A stretch of DNA of 64,000 bases from Sistotremastrum niveocremeum HHB9708 (GCA_001630475.1 KV419412.1:414692-478691); one strand, 5' to 3'. Positions 24,684-38,511 are shown, counted from the first letter of the stretch. Notes: generated by a model from the letters alone, not told the origin. A program made the numbers and translations.

Positions 24684-27600
24684 ATGCGAAGTCGAAAGAC
24701 GCCCGCCAGTTCGTCGAGGGAGGCACCTGCGATGGCTGCGAAAGATGACTTAGCACCGAAATTTGATCGAATGATCAGCTTGATGGAGGAGCAGAATAAG
24801 ATGATGGGAGAGCAGGGGAAGACTTTGAAGGAGCATAGTAAGATGCTGGAAGCCCTTGAAAAGGACGCAACCCGAGGTCTGACAGCGTCTTCTTGCATCA
24901 GGAGATATTCACTGACCATAGTATATCATTGTCTAGATGACACGGCGCACGAAGGAAGAGGTCTGAAAGATGAATCTACGTGGGGTGCTTTGGATAAAGA
25001 AGCGCTAGCGAGGCTCAAAATTTTGGTTGATGGATGGAAAGACCTTATGAATGTTTCGTTGATCTTCGTAAGCCGTCGTGTTCACTCGAAGAAATCTGGA
25101 GCTAACACAAACCATATTGATAAGATCGCGCTCTTCTTGACGGTCGTCACAGCCTTCATATCACCTATCATCCAACTATTCTCAACACCTTCATCGACGA
25201 AGGCAAAACCACCGCTCCCTCCGACATCATTACAGCTCGTCGCTTTGTTCTACTATTTGGCGCTCATGTTTAGTGTGAGTTAGTGTTTTCATAATAGGTG
25301 ATCGCAGACTCACTCGTACGATCACAGATCTGCAATTCGGTGATGTGTGTCCTGGGGCTCCAATGGGCAGGAAGGCTGCTCTCTGTGCCTCTGGGAAAAA
25401 CAAATCTAGAACGCGCGCTGAACCGGGAACGTCGTAAGGTCCTGGCCGAACAGCGCCTCCTCCCTCTTATGGGAGTTCTTTTCTGGACCCTTCTTCTCTC
25501 CATCGCGTTCTTTGTGATTGGCTTCCTCATCCAGTTGTGGGCCTTATCCTTCTCATTCGAGGAAAGAGCTTCGATTCTCATAGTCGGCGCTGTTGCCGCT
25601 ACGGCCCTTGCAATCACTATCCTCGGCCTCATTCTCGCGACCACATATCACGCCGCAGTACACAAGAACTCACCGTTCGAGAGCCCTCTGAGCTCTGCTT
25701 CGGTCGCGACTTGGGCTTGGCTGAAACACGTGACGACGAAGCCCAAGAACGTGAGCAAGATAGAGAAGGGAGGAGCACGTCAATGGTCTCAGCAAGGATT
25801 CACGATCAAATGTCTTAAGTCACTCCGACATTGTATCCAAGACTTTTCTCGATGGAGCGTTGGGAAGCTACCTGTGTCGGCAGGATTACCGTCTCTCGAA
25901 GAGGAAAAAGGGCCTCGAGACGAGGCTGAGCCTGCGACGCAAGAGGAGAAGCCAATCGAGGAGCTACTGAAGGAAGACGAAGACGACAACGAAAACGTGC
26001 AAGCACTAAAAGCCTACGCACGTCTAGTCATCAATACGAATGACGCTGAGGTGTTGGAGAGAGCAGTGCCTTCATTTGAGATTGGAGAGTGGTCCAAGAA
26101 CGGAGGAGACTTGCTGCCGGTGTTGTTAGCAGTGCGAGAACGATTTTTGGCGACAGATACCTCATTCCGGGTGAAGGAGACAGTGGACAAGCAGTTGCTC
26201 CGCTGCAGACAGTGGAGTGGATGGAGGATTTATGGGTATTGGAGAGACGACCTCGAAGGAAATATGATCACATGGTGGTGCAGAGATCATTGCGCTGCTT
26301 TGGCTAGAGGAGCCCATGAATCTCGCCGCCAGTTCTTCTCTGCTCTTGTCTTCTTCACTTCATTCGATCCGGGCAACAGCGACCTGCGGGGTGATCCAGG
26401 GATCGACTCGTATGAGGATAGCGTCGCCCGAGTTCTCTCTTCATTCGACCAAGAGGGAACATTAGGATTCCGATTCTTTGTCTTCGTCACGGCTGTTGAG
26501 GAGTGCAGATCTCTCCTTGGAGTTGGCAACTCTGATGTCACTGGCATTCTTTCTCTACGTGGTCGACCTTCTCTTCTCCGTTCTTTGCTGCGGAATCCGT
26601 ACATCGATTGGGATGAGATCAAAGACATTGTTGCATTCATCACACAAGGCAACGAAGTTGCTGTATTGGAAGAATTAGCCGAATTTTTCTCCAACCTTCC
26701 TGACATCAGGCTCGTGTGGCATGATCTCCTAGTGATTGAATTCCTTGCTTCTCTCATCCCGTTGCTACCATCAAACTTCTCCGTCCCTCAATATCTTGAT
26801 CTTAGCCCTACCCTCAGTCTTTTCCTCCGCTATCAGTCAGACATTCCAGATTCACTATCACGTTACATCGACACACTTCTTTACTTCCTCGATCACGGGG
26901 GTTTCGGGCTCCTCTCGTCCCTTCTAGTGGCTCACGAATTCTTTCAGTTCTGCCTCGCATTATCATCAGATGATAATCTCCTGAGCACGAATAATCAAGA
27001 TCGCGCTAAATTCTATTTGGAGCGACATGGGGCTCTCGTTGGTACGTATTTCCCATAAGCTTCTGTTTCACTTTGTGACATCTTTTCATAGCACTTCCTC
27101 CAGCTTCTCCTCGGGACCTTCAGGATCTCGTCGATGCCATTCAGCTGTATCAGGACAACCTGACCTCGGAAGATCTGGAGGGGAGTTTTGTTGACGCTGT
27201 CAAGGAGTGTGACTCTCTTTGTCGAGAAGGCAGACAAGCTGAAATCAAGATCCTCCTTTCGCACCTTGACTTGGCTTCTCTTCCTCTTTTAGTCCTTCGA
27301 TGTCCAGGTTTTTCTGGGCGTCATATTTCCGCGCTCATCAATTTGATCATACAAGAGAACGGGCCAGAGCATGTGCGTACTGCTCCTGACGTCCTTGCCA
27401 ACATTCCACCGATGGCGCGATCTCATGGCGACCTCCCTGTTCTCTCATTCCTTGCGTCTCTCATTCCGTTCCTCCACCCAGAATATATTGTTCCTCCAGA
27501 CTTTGACCTGTCTCAGACGCTCACACGCTTGATGCGCAGCGACCCTCATGAACAAACTTGGCGGAAACACTCTGATACCTTGATGCTCTACCTTCATCGC

Positions 27601-28029
27601 GGTGCTTTTGATACCCTTTCTGACCGAGCCTCGGTCGGAACCTTCCTCGACACTTGTGCAGAGAGCGACACTTGGGCTATGAGACATTGGAGGCAGGATC
27701 AACGAACAAGTGCTCCCACCCGCGAACGAGCCATCCAACTCAAAGAGAAGCTCGAGTCGCTTCATGCAGGTGGGCCACCGTGACTTTCATTGTCTGCCTG
27801 TGTTCCTGACTGACAGCCTGTTTCTCTTCTAGACCCATGTCCCGCCGTTGACGTCCCCCACGCTCTCTCCACCCCTCGAGAAGAGAACAAGCCGCGGCCA
27901 ATGGCTCTTCAAATATGGCATGCAGTCACACGACGGCTGAAAGGCATCTGGAGATCAGGGAGGAAGGGTGGGAGATTGGTCGCAGCTGGGGACGTAGAGA
28001 TGGCTTTGAAAGATCAGACAGAGACATAA
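24684..28029 (+). CDS. DUF6535-type membrane protein, array copy B
   Basis: The coding frame looks intact over six exons. The start at 24684 gives MRSRKTPASSSREAP, then a coiled coil (FDRMISLMEEQNKMMGEQGK), the exon GRGLKDESTWGALDKEALAR, and four membrane segments: ALFLTVVTAFISPIIQLF, LVALFYYLALMFS, LLPLMGVLFWTLLLSIAFF and ATALAITILGLILATTYH. The long exon (from about 25327) continues with ALKAYARLVINTNDAEVLERA and a long helical region. After an intron (GTACG to CATAG) the C-terminal exon carries EGRQAEIKILLSHLD, and the last exon ends GDVEMALKDQTET. The membrane part is of the type shared with C, D and G, but the C-terminal exon is of the type of A, E, F and G. Probably a multi-pass membrane protein of unknown role. 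Confidence 0.85.
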
Positions 28030-28587
28030 ATATGTGTAGAGCGAGCTTCTGCGCTTTGGCAGAAACAGATCATTTGAAGCCAGAGCAATTATCCATGACT
28101 TGAAAGAGCCTGACACCGTCATCGCGTCGTCCGAGGTGGATAATAAGCGCCTGCGGGCTCTGTCCGTACGATCATCAGAGCCGGCTCCTCCTCGATATCC
28201 CGCTCGTCGTTTGCAAGCTGCAGCCTGTATCTAATTTGATTTTTCTTTTCTCTGTCCCGAAATTTATTTTGAACGATCATATACGTCGCTTTGTCGACAT
28301 TCGTCGATGTGGCACGAGAGTCTCCCATGTCTCCGGCTACCGTGCATGGCAGCAACCTTATAGTTTAGCTGGACGTCACCGCTAGACGATTCAAAATCTC
28401 GTCCGCTGCATGGAGAGTTCCAGCCATTCGGCGTCCTTTCTCCACGATTCTTCAGCGCGACTCACGGTAACCTCAAACTGAGACGGATTACTCGAGATGA
28501 CCGAGATTTGGTCCTTCATAAACTGATCATACCTGTAAGTGCTCCCTCTGTTATGAACATATTGTGCGTGATTACAGTAATGAACTC
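28030..28587. other. Spacer between array genes B and C
   Basis: Holds the spacer motif (ATAAGCGCCTGCGGGCTCT near 28143) and no supportable gene. Minus-strand open frames here have no domain. Confidence 0.4.
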
Positions 28588-28625
28588 GCAAATATTCTAA
28601 TTGGCTGATTTTCCTGCTCAGACGC
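28588..28625 (+). promoter_or_regulatory. Array promoter block, gene C
   Basis: Contains AAATATTCTAATTGGCTGAT then TTTCC, with ATTGG about 205 bp before the ATG. It is followed by CAGACGCTGAGGAGGCAGTG, which aligns with genes F and G. Confidence 0.72.
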
Positions 28626-28804
28626 TGAGGAGGCAGTGTCAAGGCACTAACCTGACAGGTTGCCCCATCGTAGCGCGACTCCGTGCTCTCACTTTCACAC
28701 CCATACCCACACCCCTCTCTCCGCTCTTATCATCTTCCATCATCTCCCATCGTCGCCCTATCGTCCCCCGTCGTTTCCGCCAACTCTCACCAACTACGCT
28801 CAAG

Positions 28805-31800
28805 ATGGCGGATCCTGAACCGCCGGTCATCGTGACTGCAAAAGATGGGTCTGCCTCCTCGATAGGAGATCTGGGCACGAAATTCGATGTCATGATTGAC
28901 TTGATGAAGTCGCACATTGCTATCGTCACTGAACAAAGCAAGACGCAGACCGAACAGAGCCAGATCCTGAGGGATCACAGCAAGATGTTGGAGGCACTAG
29001 AGAAGGACGCAACAAGAGGTATCGTATCATTACGTCCGTTTCTTGAGAACAATTCGCTGATAAAATGGTAGACGATAAAGCCTACGAAGGAAGAGGTCTA
29101 AAAGATGAATCAACGTGGGGTGCGTTAGATAAGGAAGCGTTAGCGAAGATCAAAGTGCTTGTAGATGGATGGAAAGACCTCATGAATGTATCCCTTATTT
29201 TCGTAAGTCATCATACTCCGCGATACAAATTTGTAGTTCATGTGTGAATCTCATCCCATTTAGATTGCTCTCTTCCTGACAGTTGTAACCGCTTTTATAG
29301 CTCCTATTATCCAACTATTCTCGACTCCTTCGTCGACAAAGGCAAGACCACCGCTCCCTCCGACCTCATTACAGCTCGTCGCTTTGTTCTATTATTTAGC
29401 GCTTATGTTCAGTGTAAGTTAGATTTCGGAATGCTTGATCAGAGAGTTACTCATATGTTTACAGATTTGCAATTCAGTAATGTGTGTGCTTGGCCTGCAG
29501 TGGGCAGGAAGGTTACTCTCTGTACCTCTCGGGAAGACAAACCTAGAACGCACTCTGAATCGCGAGCGCCGCAGAGTCCTCGCCGAACAACGTCTCCTCC
29601 CTCTGATGGGAGTTTTGTTTTGGACCCTTCTCCTTTCCATCGCCTTCTTCGTCATCGGATTCCTTATCCAATTCTGGGCGTTATCATTTTCTTTTGACGA
29701 ACGCGCGCCTATGCTCATCATCGGCGCTGTTTCTGCTACCGCGCTCGCGATCACTATCCTCGGCGTCATTCTTGCCACCACTTACCATGCCATGGTACAC
29801 AAAAACTCTCCATTTGAGAGCCCCCTGAGCACTGCTTCGGTCGCGACTTTGGCGTGGCTGAAGCGAGTGACAGGGAAGAGCGAGAAGAAGACCACAAAGA
29901 AGAGCGATGAAAGACGACGATGGTATCAGCAAGGATTCATGATCAAACATGCCAACTCGTTCCGACATCGCGTCCAAGGCTTCCCCCGGTGGGTCGCTGC
30001 CAAGCTAAACCTCTCACCAGGATCGCCGTCTCACAAGTCGTCGGGAGAGAAAGAAAGACATCAAGACAATCCTGAGCCTGAGACGGAAGAGGAGAAGCCA
30101 ATCGAGGTCTTGATGAAAGAAACTGCCGACGACAATGAGACCGTGCAAGCACTCAAAGCCTACGCGCGTCTAGTCGTTAACACGAATGACGCCGAGGTAC
30201 TGGAGAGAGCGGTACCCTCATTCGAGTTGGGAGAATGGTGCATCAGCGGAGGAGATCTGCTACCGGTCTTCCTGGCAATGCGAGGACGGTTTCTGGCGAC
30301 AGACACTTCGTTTCGAGTGAAGGAGACAGTGAACAAGCGGACGGTTGATTGTAGAGAGTGGAGCGGATGGACAGACGAGTATGGGAGATGGAGAGAGCAT
30401 TTGGAAGGAACCGAGATCCCTCGCTGGTGCAGAAATGAATGCTTTGATCTGGTCGATCGATCACACGAATCTCATCGACAATTCTTCCCTTCATTGGTTT
30501 TCTTCGCTTCCCTCGATCCGCACAACGCAGATCTGCGAAGACGTCGGCTTGAGTCATACGAGGAAAGTGTCGCACGGGTTCTCTCTTCATTCGACCAAGA
30601 CGAGGAATTGGGATACCGATTCGATGTCTTCCTTTCAGCTGTCATCGAGTGCACATCTCTCCTCAGCGATGGCAGATCGGATGACGTCACTCGCATTCTT
30701 TCTAGCGGTGATCGACCTTCTCTTCTCCGCTCTTTACTCCGGAACCCGTGGTACGTGTGGGATGGCATCAAGGACATTGTCGCGTTGATCACAGGAGGGA
30801 ACGAAGTTGCTGTATTGGAGGAAATGGCCGAATTCTTCTCCAATCTCCCTGACATGGATCTCGTGCATGGAGATCTGCTTGTGATCCACTTCCTCGAATC
30901 CCTCATTCCGTCTCTGCCCCCGACTTTCACTGTCCCCCAGTCCTTCGATCTTATCCCTACTCTCACGCTGTTCCTCCGCGTTCAGTCACGCATCGAGTAT
31001 TCACTGCCGCGTTACACTGACCCACTCCTCTACTTCCTCGACCACGGCGGCCTTAAGCAGCTCTCCTCCCTTCGTCCCGCTCACGACTTCTTCCGACTCT
31101 GCCTCACGCAATCGTCCAATGACCAGCTCGACACTGTTTCGGATCGTGCCCGATTCTATCTTTCCGAACATCATGAGGCATTCACTCGTAAGTTATTGCT
31201 CTTTGCCTTGGATTCATTTCTGACTATTTTCGACAGCTCTCCCGGGTCCGTCCGACCAAGATCTCGAGGATCTCGTTGATGCCCTCGTTTCGTACAAGAA
31301 GAACACGTCATCCCAAGATTTACAAGGGAACTTTATAGATGCAGTTATGGGGTGCGACTGTCTTTTACGTGAACAGAAGAAGGACGAGGTTACAGATATT
31401 CTGCTGCGCGTGGGCCACCTCCCCATCCTCGAGGCTTTCATCCGGAATCCTCGCCTCCGCCTCAAACACATCTCGGCTCTTGTCCTTCTCATTATAGAAG
31501 GAGGAGAATATACCTATCTCCGTTGTCTGAGTCCTGCCATCACCGATCCGTCACTGTTAGACCTCCCTGGCGCCTATAACCCTATTCTCGAGTTTCTCGC
31601 ACTCCTTCTCCGACATCTTCCCTCCGCCTTCACCGTCCCTCGAGAATTTGATCTGTCTCAAACATTCAGCCTATTCATGCGCAACAGGCCCGATAAGGAC
31701 ACCTGGCGCAAATTCTCCGATGCCTTGATCCAATATCTCGATCATGGCGCCCTAGGGGCACTTTCCGATCAGATCTATGTTCGACGTTTCCTCAAACTCT

Positions 31801-32184
31801 GCGTCAACCCTTATGGCCCTGAATTCTTGTTTTGGGAGCCGAATGAACGAACTAGTGAATCGACTCGTCAACGAGCCGCTGAATTGATGAAGAAACTTGA
31901 TGCCGGTGAGCACATTTTGTCGTAAACTACTATTTCTTGCTTACGAATCTAATTCATGGCGTGAAGATCAACAGTCCTCGGGTGGTGATCGTACCGCTGG
32001 TGATGTGAATCCGCCAGAGCCTATCAACACCGATATAGCAGAGCCTCGAGGACCGTTCGCGATTCGAGTGTGGCACGCACTCGCCTCACGGCTCACGGAA
32101 GCCTGGCCTTGGAAGAGAGGTGGAAAGACAGGCGGCCAAGTCGGCGATGTGGAGATGGCTTTGCGATCGCCTGGCGGTGCGTAG
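28805..32184 (+). CDS. DUF6535-type membrane protein, array copy C
   Basis: Six exons, frame intact. Exon 1 (28805 to about 29020) encodes MADPEPPVIVTAKDG and a coiled coil with repeated EQSKTQTEQSQ. Exon 2 is DDKAYEGRGLKDESTW, and exon 3 holds the first membrane segments (TVVTAFIAPIIQLF and LFYYLALMFS). Exon 4, from about 29465, has the remaining membrane helices (LLPLMGVLFWTLLLSIAFF, then ALAITILGVILATTYH) and the helical body. A GTAAG-GACAG intron near 31190 leads to LPGPSDQDLEDLVDAL, and the tail ends GDVEMALRSPGGA. Its C-terminal exon (REQKKDEVTDILLRVGHLP) is shared in type only with copy D. Exon 1 is identical in sequence to that of copy G over 237 bp including upstream bases. Confidence 0.86.
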
Positions 32185-34180
32185 AGGTCAGGTAGTTGAT
32201 CTTCTAATCCGTCACTTTTCGAGATGACGTGTTGCCTACGGCATTACTGCATCTGTTTATATCTGAGGTGTATCAGACATAATATCTATTTCTCAGCTAC
32301 CAACCGAACCTCTTCCTTCGTACAATTGTGGTACTAATTGTATTTGATCTTCGATTCGATCCCAAGAAAGAGCTTGAGAGACGGAGGGTCTCGCGGTCGT
32401 CACGACGCGTTGTCACACTCTCCAGAGCTTCCGGTGTTGCTCAAGGTGTTGCTTTTGATCCATCACTCGCGTTACTGGTCGTAATTTGCTGTCTCTACTA
32501 CTGAAGCAAAATGGGAGGTCCTCCCATGGTCCTAGATAAATTCATTTCTGGGGAAGATCGCATATAACTTCGCAGACAGAAAGCTCCGATCACAAGATGA
32601 GACTCGGACAACAACGAACTTGCAGATAAAAAAGCTCGAATGTGTCCCATATCTTAAAGGTTCGCATGCCGTTAGTCTGAGTGCTGAAAGTAGAGTCCAA
32701 CAAATAGCAAAAATCTTGATGGAGGCGGAGTTGAGGTCATCATGCGTCGTATCAAGACGAGCACCATTATGACTATCATAACTTGAGAGATGTATCACAA
32801 TCAGTCAGAGGTTGAGTCGACGGATGAAGCTTTTGATGAGGGTGAATAGAGCGATTGAGATGCCGAGGAGAATAGCGAAAAATTCGAGGCTGATTCTGTA
32901 CAGAAAAATATCTTCGCGCCGCGGACTGACTGATGGCCATACGATTTTGACAGACGAAGTTGAGGCTAAGAGCTGGAATTGAAAATTGACTTCGAGGGTG
33001 CTGTAGTAGTGCGAGAAATGGACGGTGCGCCTGAGTCTGGACATCCGGACTCGAACGAAGCGCTGGCGCATGGAATGTTTGATTTTCCGAGCATCCACAC
33101 GATCATCTCTTTCAAGAATTGGCAAGAATTTTCTTAGTGCCGGAGAGCGAGTTCGGCTATCGTGTGGGTGTTGGGGCTAGCTAAAGAATACGGAACAGAT
33201 ATCGACCCATATGAGGCGACGCGAACATCTCGTCGACAGGGCCAGAAGTGTTGGAGTCTGATCTTGATATCGCATCGGACACAGATGTATCTCTGGCTTG
33301 CAAACCGCTGTCTGTAGAGGGAAAATCGTTGGATCAGTCTTGTATTTTGTCGAGATTTTGTGGGACGACGCACCAAGGCATCAGAGGGAGAACGTACTGC
33401 AATCTAAAATCTGCCGCATTGATTTCTAGTTTCTAGCTGCTCACTATCGTTCCTGTTCCCTCATTTCTCAAGGTTTTGTATCGCTGTTCTCATGCCTGAT
33501 GATTCTATAAGTGGATGCAATGATGGCATCGATGAGCAATATTTTGCTACGCACAAGGATATCGATAATCCCTCATTGGCAGGTCTTAACCCGGGCATAA
33601 GTAAGCTTCAGATCTCAAGAGCGCTTCGTCATTCAAGACGAGATCTGCGAATTAGATGGCAGTGAGTTTCAGAATAGTCGTGCGGCAACAAAGGTGAAAG
33701 AAAACGCAGCATACGATAAGCGCTGGCGAGGTCTTTCTCTCCTCGACCATTATGCATCGTCTTTCCCTGTGGCGATCTTCTACTTCTTGATGACTATATT
33801 CCATCACGCTGTTTCTATGAATCTCTACCGTGATGTACGTCGATCAGCGTCAAATTCGGCGTGGATATTTTTGCTCACTCGCGTGCCACCTGATCTCAGG
33901 TCTCATTCGACAGGCATCCCGACTAAATCGTATTATGCTCTTAATCTCGAGCGAATAATGCCCGCTCCACCCCTCGTTTTCAATACGTCGAGATGCTCAT
34001 CCTCTCATGAACCCACGTTCAATCATTCGGCCTTCGCAGTGTCACCGCCGTCGACTCCCTCGACAAGTCCCAGTACCTCGAGTACAACAGTTCGAATCAT
34101 TCGAACATGCCCCAGGGTACTCCTGGCTCTCTGACAGCCTAAACCTTTGGACCTCGCTCAAGTGAGGATATATTTACCTG
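32185..34180. other. Spacer between array genes C and D
   Basis: A minus-strand open frame at 32.8-33.1 kb ends in a hydrophobic stretch (ISLEFFAILLGISIALFTLI) and could be a remnant of a membrane protein, but I find no start or splice chain. The spacer motif (GATAAGCGCTGGCGAGGTCT) lies near 33716, in an open stretch DKRWRGLSLLDHYAS then FPVAIFYFLMTIFHHA that has a counterpart in the A-B spacer. Confidence 0.4.
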
Positions 34181-34218
34181 CGAATATTTTTCATTGGCTG
34201 ATTTTCCTTCCAGACGCT
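34181..34218 (+). promoter_or_regulatory. Array promoter block, gene D
   Basis: Contains CGAATATTTTTCATTGGCTG then ATTTTCC, with ATTGG about 177 bp before the ATG at 34370. The bases before it (CTGACAGCCTAAACCT) also match the upstream region of gene B. Confidence 0.72.
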
Positions 34219-34369
34219 CGATGCTATGCTATGCTCAGGCACTGGGAACACGTTCCCTCGGTGCACCCACCCTCTCGTCTCTCTCACCACCTCTCACTCC
34301 CATTAACCCGACTCTCTCTCTCCCTCTCCCCGACGCCCCTAGGTCGACCCGTGTTACACCCTCGTCACC

Positions 34370-37300
34370 ATGCGAAGTCGAAAGACTTCCACGAGTTCTT
34401 CGAAAGGAAGTCCTGTAACGACTGCGAAAGATGATCTAGCGCCGAAATTCGATCGAATGATTAGTCTGATGGAGGAGCAGAACAAGATAATGACACAACA
34501 GAGTCAGACGCAGACGGAACAAAGTCAGCTCTTGAAGGATCATAGTAAGATGCTGGAAGCGTTAGAGAAGGATGCGACTCGAGGTTTGACAGCCATTTTT
34601 ACTGAGACGATGATCGCTGACGATAAGGTCGTAGACGATAAGGCATATGAAGAAAGAGGCCTGAAAGACGAATCCACCTGGGGCGCTTTGGATAAGGAAG
34701 CTTTGGCGAAGATCAAAGTGCTTGTAGATGGATGGAAAGATTTGATGAATGTTTCACTGATCTTTGTAAGCCAACGTGTTCTCGGACAAATCTTGAGCTA
34801 ATACGATAGATGTTGATAAGATCGCGCTCTTCTTGACTGTCGTCACCGCTTTCATCTCTCCAATTATCCAGCTATTCTCGACTCCTTCATCGACGAAGGC
34901 GAAGCCCTCCCTCCCTTCTACATCCTTGCAGCTCGTAGCGCTATTCTATTATTTAGCGCTGATGTTCAGCGTAAGTCAGACCCAGAATTGTATGATCAAT
35001 AGCTCACCCATGCTCTGCAGATCTGCAATTCCGTGATGTGTGTTCTTGGTCTACAATGGGCCGGACGACTGCTCTCGGTTCCATTAGGAAAAACAAACCT
35101 GGAGCGCGCTCTAAATCGCGAGCGTCGTAAAGTCTTGGCCGAACAGCGCCTCCTCCCTTTAATGGGAGTTTTATTCTGGACACTCCTCTTCTCTATCGCC
35201 TTTTTTGTCATCGGGTTCCTTATCCAGCTCTGGGCACTATCCTTTTCCTTCGATGAACACGCGCCAATTCTCATCATCGGTGCCATCAGTGCTACAGCGC
35301 TCGCCATCACCATCCTCGGCGTCATTCTTGCGACGACTTATCACGCTACTGTGCACAAAAACTCGCCGTTTGAGAGCCCTCTTAGTTCTGCGTCAATGGC
35401 AGTTCTGGAGTGGATAAAGCGAGTCATGAAGAGCCAGCAGGAGACTTATGCAGAGAAAACCAAAACACCGCAATCGAAGCAGCCCTACCTCCCGTCCGCA
35501 CAACTTCACTCCTTCCTGCGTCGCATCCAGCGCTTTACCAACAGAATTTTAAAGAAGCCGTATCTTGCTCCAGAGGCACCGTCCGACGAGTTATCGGGAG
35601 GACAAGGAGTGACTCGGAATGAGATCGAGCAGAAGCAGGGAGAGCCGATCGAGGTGTTGTTGGAAGAGAAAGTAGATGATGATGAGATTGTGCAAGCGCT
35701 TAAAGCCTACGCGCGTCTAGTCATCAACACCAACGACGCCGAAATCTTGGAGCGAGCCGTGCCTTCCTTCGAGATTGGAGAATGGTGCATGAGTGGAAAG
35801 GAGCTGTTTCTGGTCTTCGTGGCTGTACGACAACGGTTCTTGGCAACAGATACTTCGTTTCGGGTGAAGGAGACGGTGAAGCAGCAGTTGGCCGCTTGCA
35901 GAGAGTGGAGTGGATGGACAGGTTACGGAGACGAGTACGGGGACTGGAGATCTGATCTTGAAGGAAATTGGATCACTCAATTCTGCGGAGATCAATGCAA
36001 TCATCTGGTCCGAGAATCACATGAATCCCACCGACAATTCTTCTCTTCATGGGTTTTCTTCAGATCACTCGATCCACTCAACAAAGATCTGCGTGGATAC
36101 TCGCCTGACTCGTACGAGGAAAGTGTCGCGCGAGTTCTCACTTCATTCGGTCGAGACGGTGAATTGGGAAACAGAAGTGATGTCTTTTCGTGGGCTGTGG
36201 TCGAGTGCAGATCTCTCCTCAAAGATGGCAGATCGGATGACGTCACCCGCATTCTTTCCAGCGGTGATCCATCTACTATTCTCCGATCACTGCTCCGGAA
36301 TCCGCACATGGAATGGGATTACATTGCAGACGTTGTTGCGTTTATCACAAGAGGGAACGAAGTTTCCATATTGGGAGAATTGGCAGAGTTCTTCTCCGAC
36401 CTGCCTGACATCAAACCCGTGGTACAAACTCTGCTTGTGATGAATTTCCTTGGTTCCCTCATTCCATCGCTGCCCTCGACGTTCACTGTCCCCCGATCCT
36501 TCGATCTTGCCCCTGTCCTCACTCTCCTCCTCCGCTATCAGTCAGACGTCGAGTATTCACTGTCGTGTTACAGCGACATACTCTTCTACTTTCTCGATCA
36601 CGGCGGCTCCGAAGTCCTCTCGTCCCTTCGTCCCGCTTACAACTTCCTCCAACTGTGTCTCACCCTTTCCTCTGATGATCCCCGCAACAAGACTGTCTCT
36701 GATCGTGCCCAGCTCTATCTCGCTGTACATCATGCAGCTTTCATTCGCAAGCCATCTCTCTTTGCCTCTGATTCACCTCTGACTCACTCGGATAGCTCTC
36801 CTGGGACCCTCTGATCAAGATTTGGAAGATCTCATTGATGCAATCGTAGCATACAAAGAGGACACCTCGTCAGACGACTTGGAATTTTCTTTTATAGATG
36901 CAGTGACAGAATGCGACGCTCTTATTCGAGAACAAAAAGGGCCCGAGATCAATGACGTTCTATCTCGTGTGGGTCACCTTCCAATCCTCGACGTTCTCAT
37001 CCGCAATCCGGCTATCCCGCTATCAAACTTTTCGTCCCTCTTCCCCCTTGCTATCAAAGGACAAGAGCATACTTACCTACGCGATCTGAGTCCTGTCATC
37101 AACGACCCATCGTTACTGGACCCTTCTCATGTTTCCAGACCTATCATCGAGGTTCTCGCGTTCATTCTACCATCTCTGCCCTCCGACTTCACCGTCCCGC
37201 TGCCATTTGATCTTGCGCCGACAATTTCACTGTTCATGCGGAATGAACCTGAGAGGGACACCTGGCGTCAATATTCAGAGACATTGGTCCAGTATCTCGA

Positions 37301-37752
37301 TCGGGGTGCTTTCGAAGCAGTCTCTGAGAAAAAGCCTTTGCAATCTTTCCTGAAGCTCTGCACCCGCCCTTCCCGTACTCCTGGCAGGTGGCAGAGTTGG
37401 TACTCGAGTCAACAGACTAGCGAAGCAACTTATGAACGGGCAGCAGAGCTCTTGGCAAAGCTTGATGGACTTGAAGCAGGTTCGTAACTTCTTCTTCAAT
37501 CCAGATCTTGCGCTGACACATATCTCAGGCCGATCGTCCGAAGCTGTTCCCGCCGCCGTCGCTGCCATTCCTCCGCAGCCTCGCAGTACAGAGGTAGAGG
37601 ATCAGTCACGGCCTTTTACTCTTCGGATATGGCACTTAATTACACAACGGCTGAGAGACACTTGGATATGGAAATGGGAAGCACCCGAGGAAGAGACACC
37701 GGTTGTAGCTGAGGACCTGGAGATGGGACAGAGGCATCAAGACGAGACGTAA
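34370..37752 (+). CDS. DUF6535-type membrane protein, array copy D, with a GC-AG intron
   Basis: Six exons, frame intact if one intron uses a GC donor. The start gives MRSRKTSTSSSKGSP, close to copy B, then a coiled coil (LMEEQNKIMTQQSQTQTEQS). Membrane segments include TVVTAFISPIIQLF, LLPLMGVLFWTLLFSIAFF and ALAITILGVILATTYH. The helical body contains ALKAYARLVINTNDAEILE. The intron after AAFI has the donor GCAAGC and acceptor GGATAG, where copy C has GTAAGT. It rejoins at LLGPSDQDLEDLIDAIVAYK. The C-terminal exon (REQKGPEINDVLSRVGHLP) is of the C type, and the tail is divergent (VAEDLEMGQRHQDET). A multi-pass membrane protein of unknown role. Confidence 0.83.
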
Positions 37753-38294
37753 ACTTGGTTTAGGAGCAAGGCTTTCGATATCGATGTTCGAATCCGTGTC
37801 ATGCACTTTGGTTAGAGAGAACTCGCTCGTTGCTCGATGTCAAAAGGACCTAAGAAATTTTCATATACTATCACGTGAACCACAAGCTTGATGATTTGTT
37901 TGACTTGTGAGATGTGGGTCGACTGGTGGTGGTGTACTATTGTTACTTGACATTGTCGACTCGAAATAAGCGCCGGCGATCTCTGCTCGCTCCGGCTCTG
38001 CGACGTGCTACGCTCGAGTTGTTCCTCCAGGGCCTTCAGCTTGACGAAGTAATCGATATTATCTCTCTAAGGACCTCTCTCAACTTCCCTACGTCCCTCA
38101 TTAATCGACATTGCATGAACAAACGGAATGTCAAGATAACTCATGCGACTCAGACTGTCGGACGTTGACGTTACAACAAAAATCAATCACCTTCAAACAA
38201 GACCTTGACGATTCAGCCGTGCGTGATGCATGATGTCAGATGCATAGCTAGAAGTCCCCATTCGAAGACTTGTGCGTATTCATGAATCCATCTA
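37753..38294. other. Spacer between array genes D and E
   Basis: Holds the spacer motif AATAAGCGCCGGCGATCTCT near 37967 and no supportable gene. Confidence 0.4.
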
Positions 38295-38330
38295 CAAAAA
38301 TTCTCATTGGCTGATTTAATTATAGCCCTC
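38295..38330 (+). promoter_or_regulatory. Array promoter block, gene E
   Basis: Contains CAAAAATTCTCATTGGCTGA then TTTAATT. ATTGG is about 206 bp before the ATG at 38512. The TTTTCC part is changed here. Confidence 0.65.
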
Positions 38331-38511
38331 ATAACCTCTAGACGCTCAGCGCTCAGAGGCGATGTCAAGGGACCACCAACACGTTCCATCAGTGCATGCA
38401 CCGTGTTCTCTCTCATATCCCCATCCACGCCTCCCTCAAACCCCCCATCATCCGTCATCATACTCGCTCCCCTGTCAGCTCCAGTACTGGCCGTTCAGCT
38501 CCTTGCTCAAC

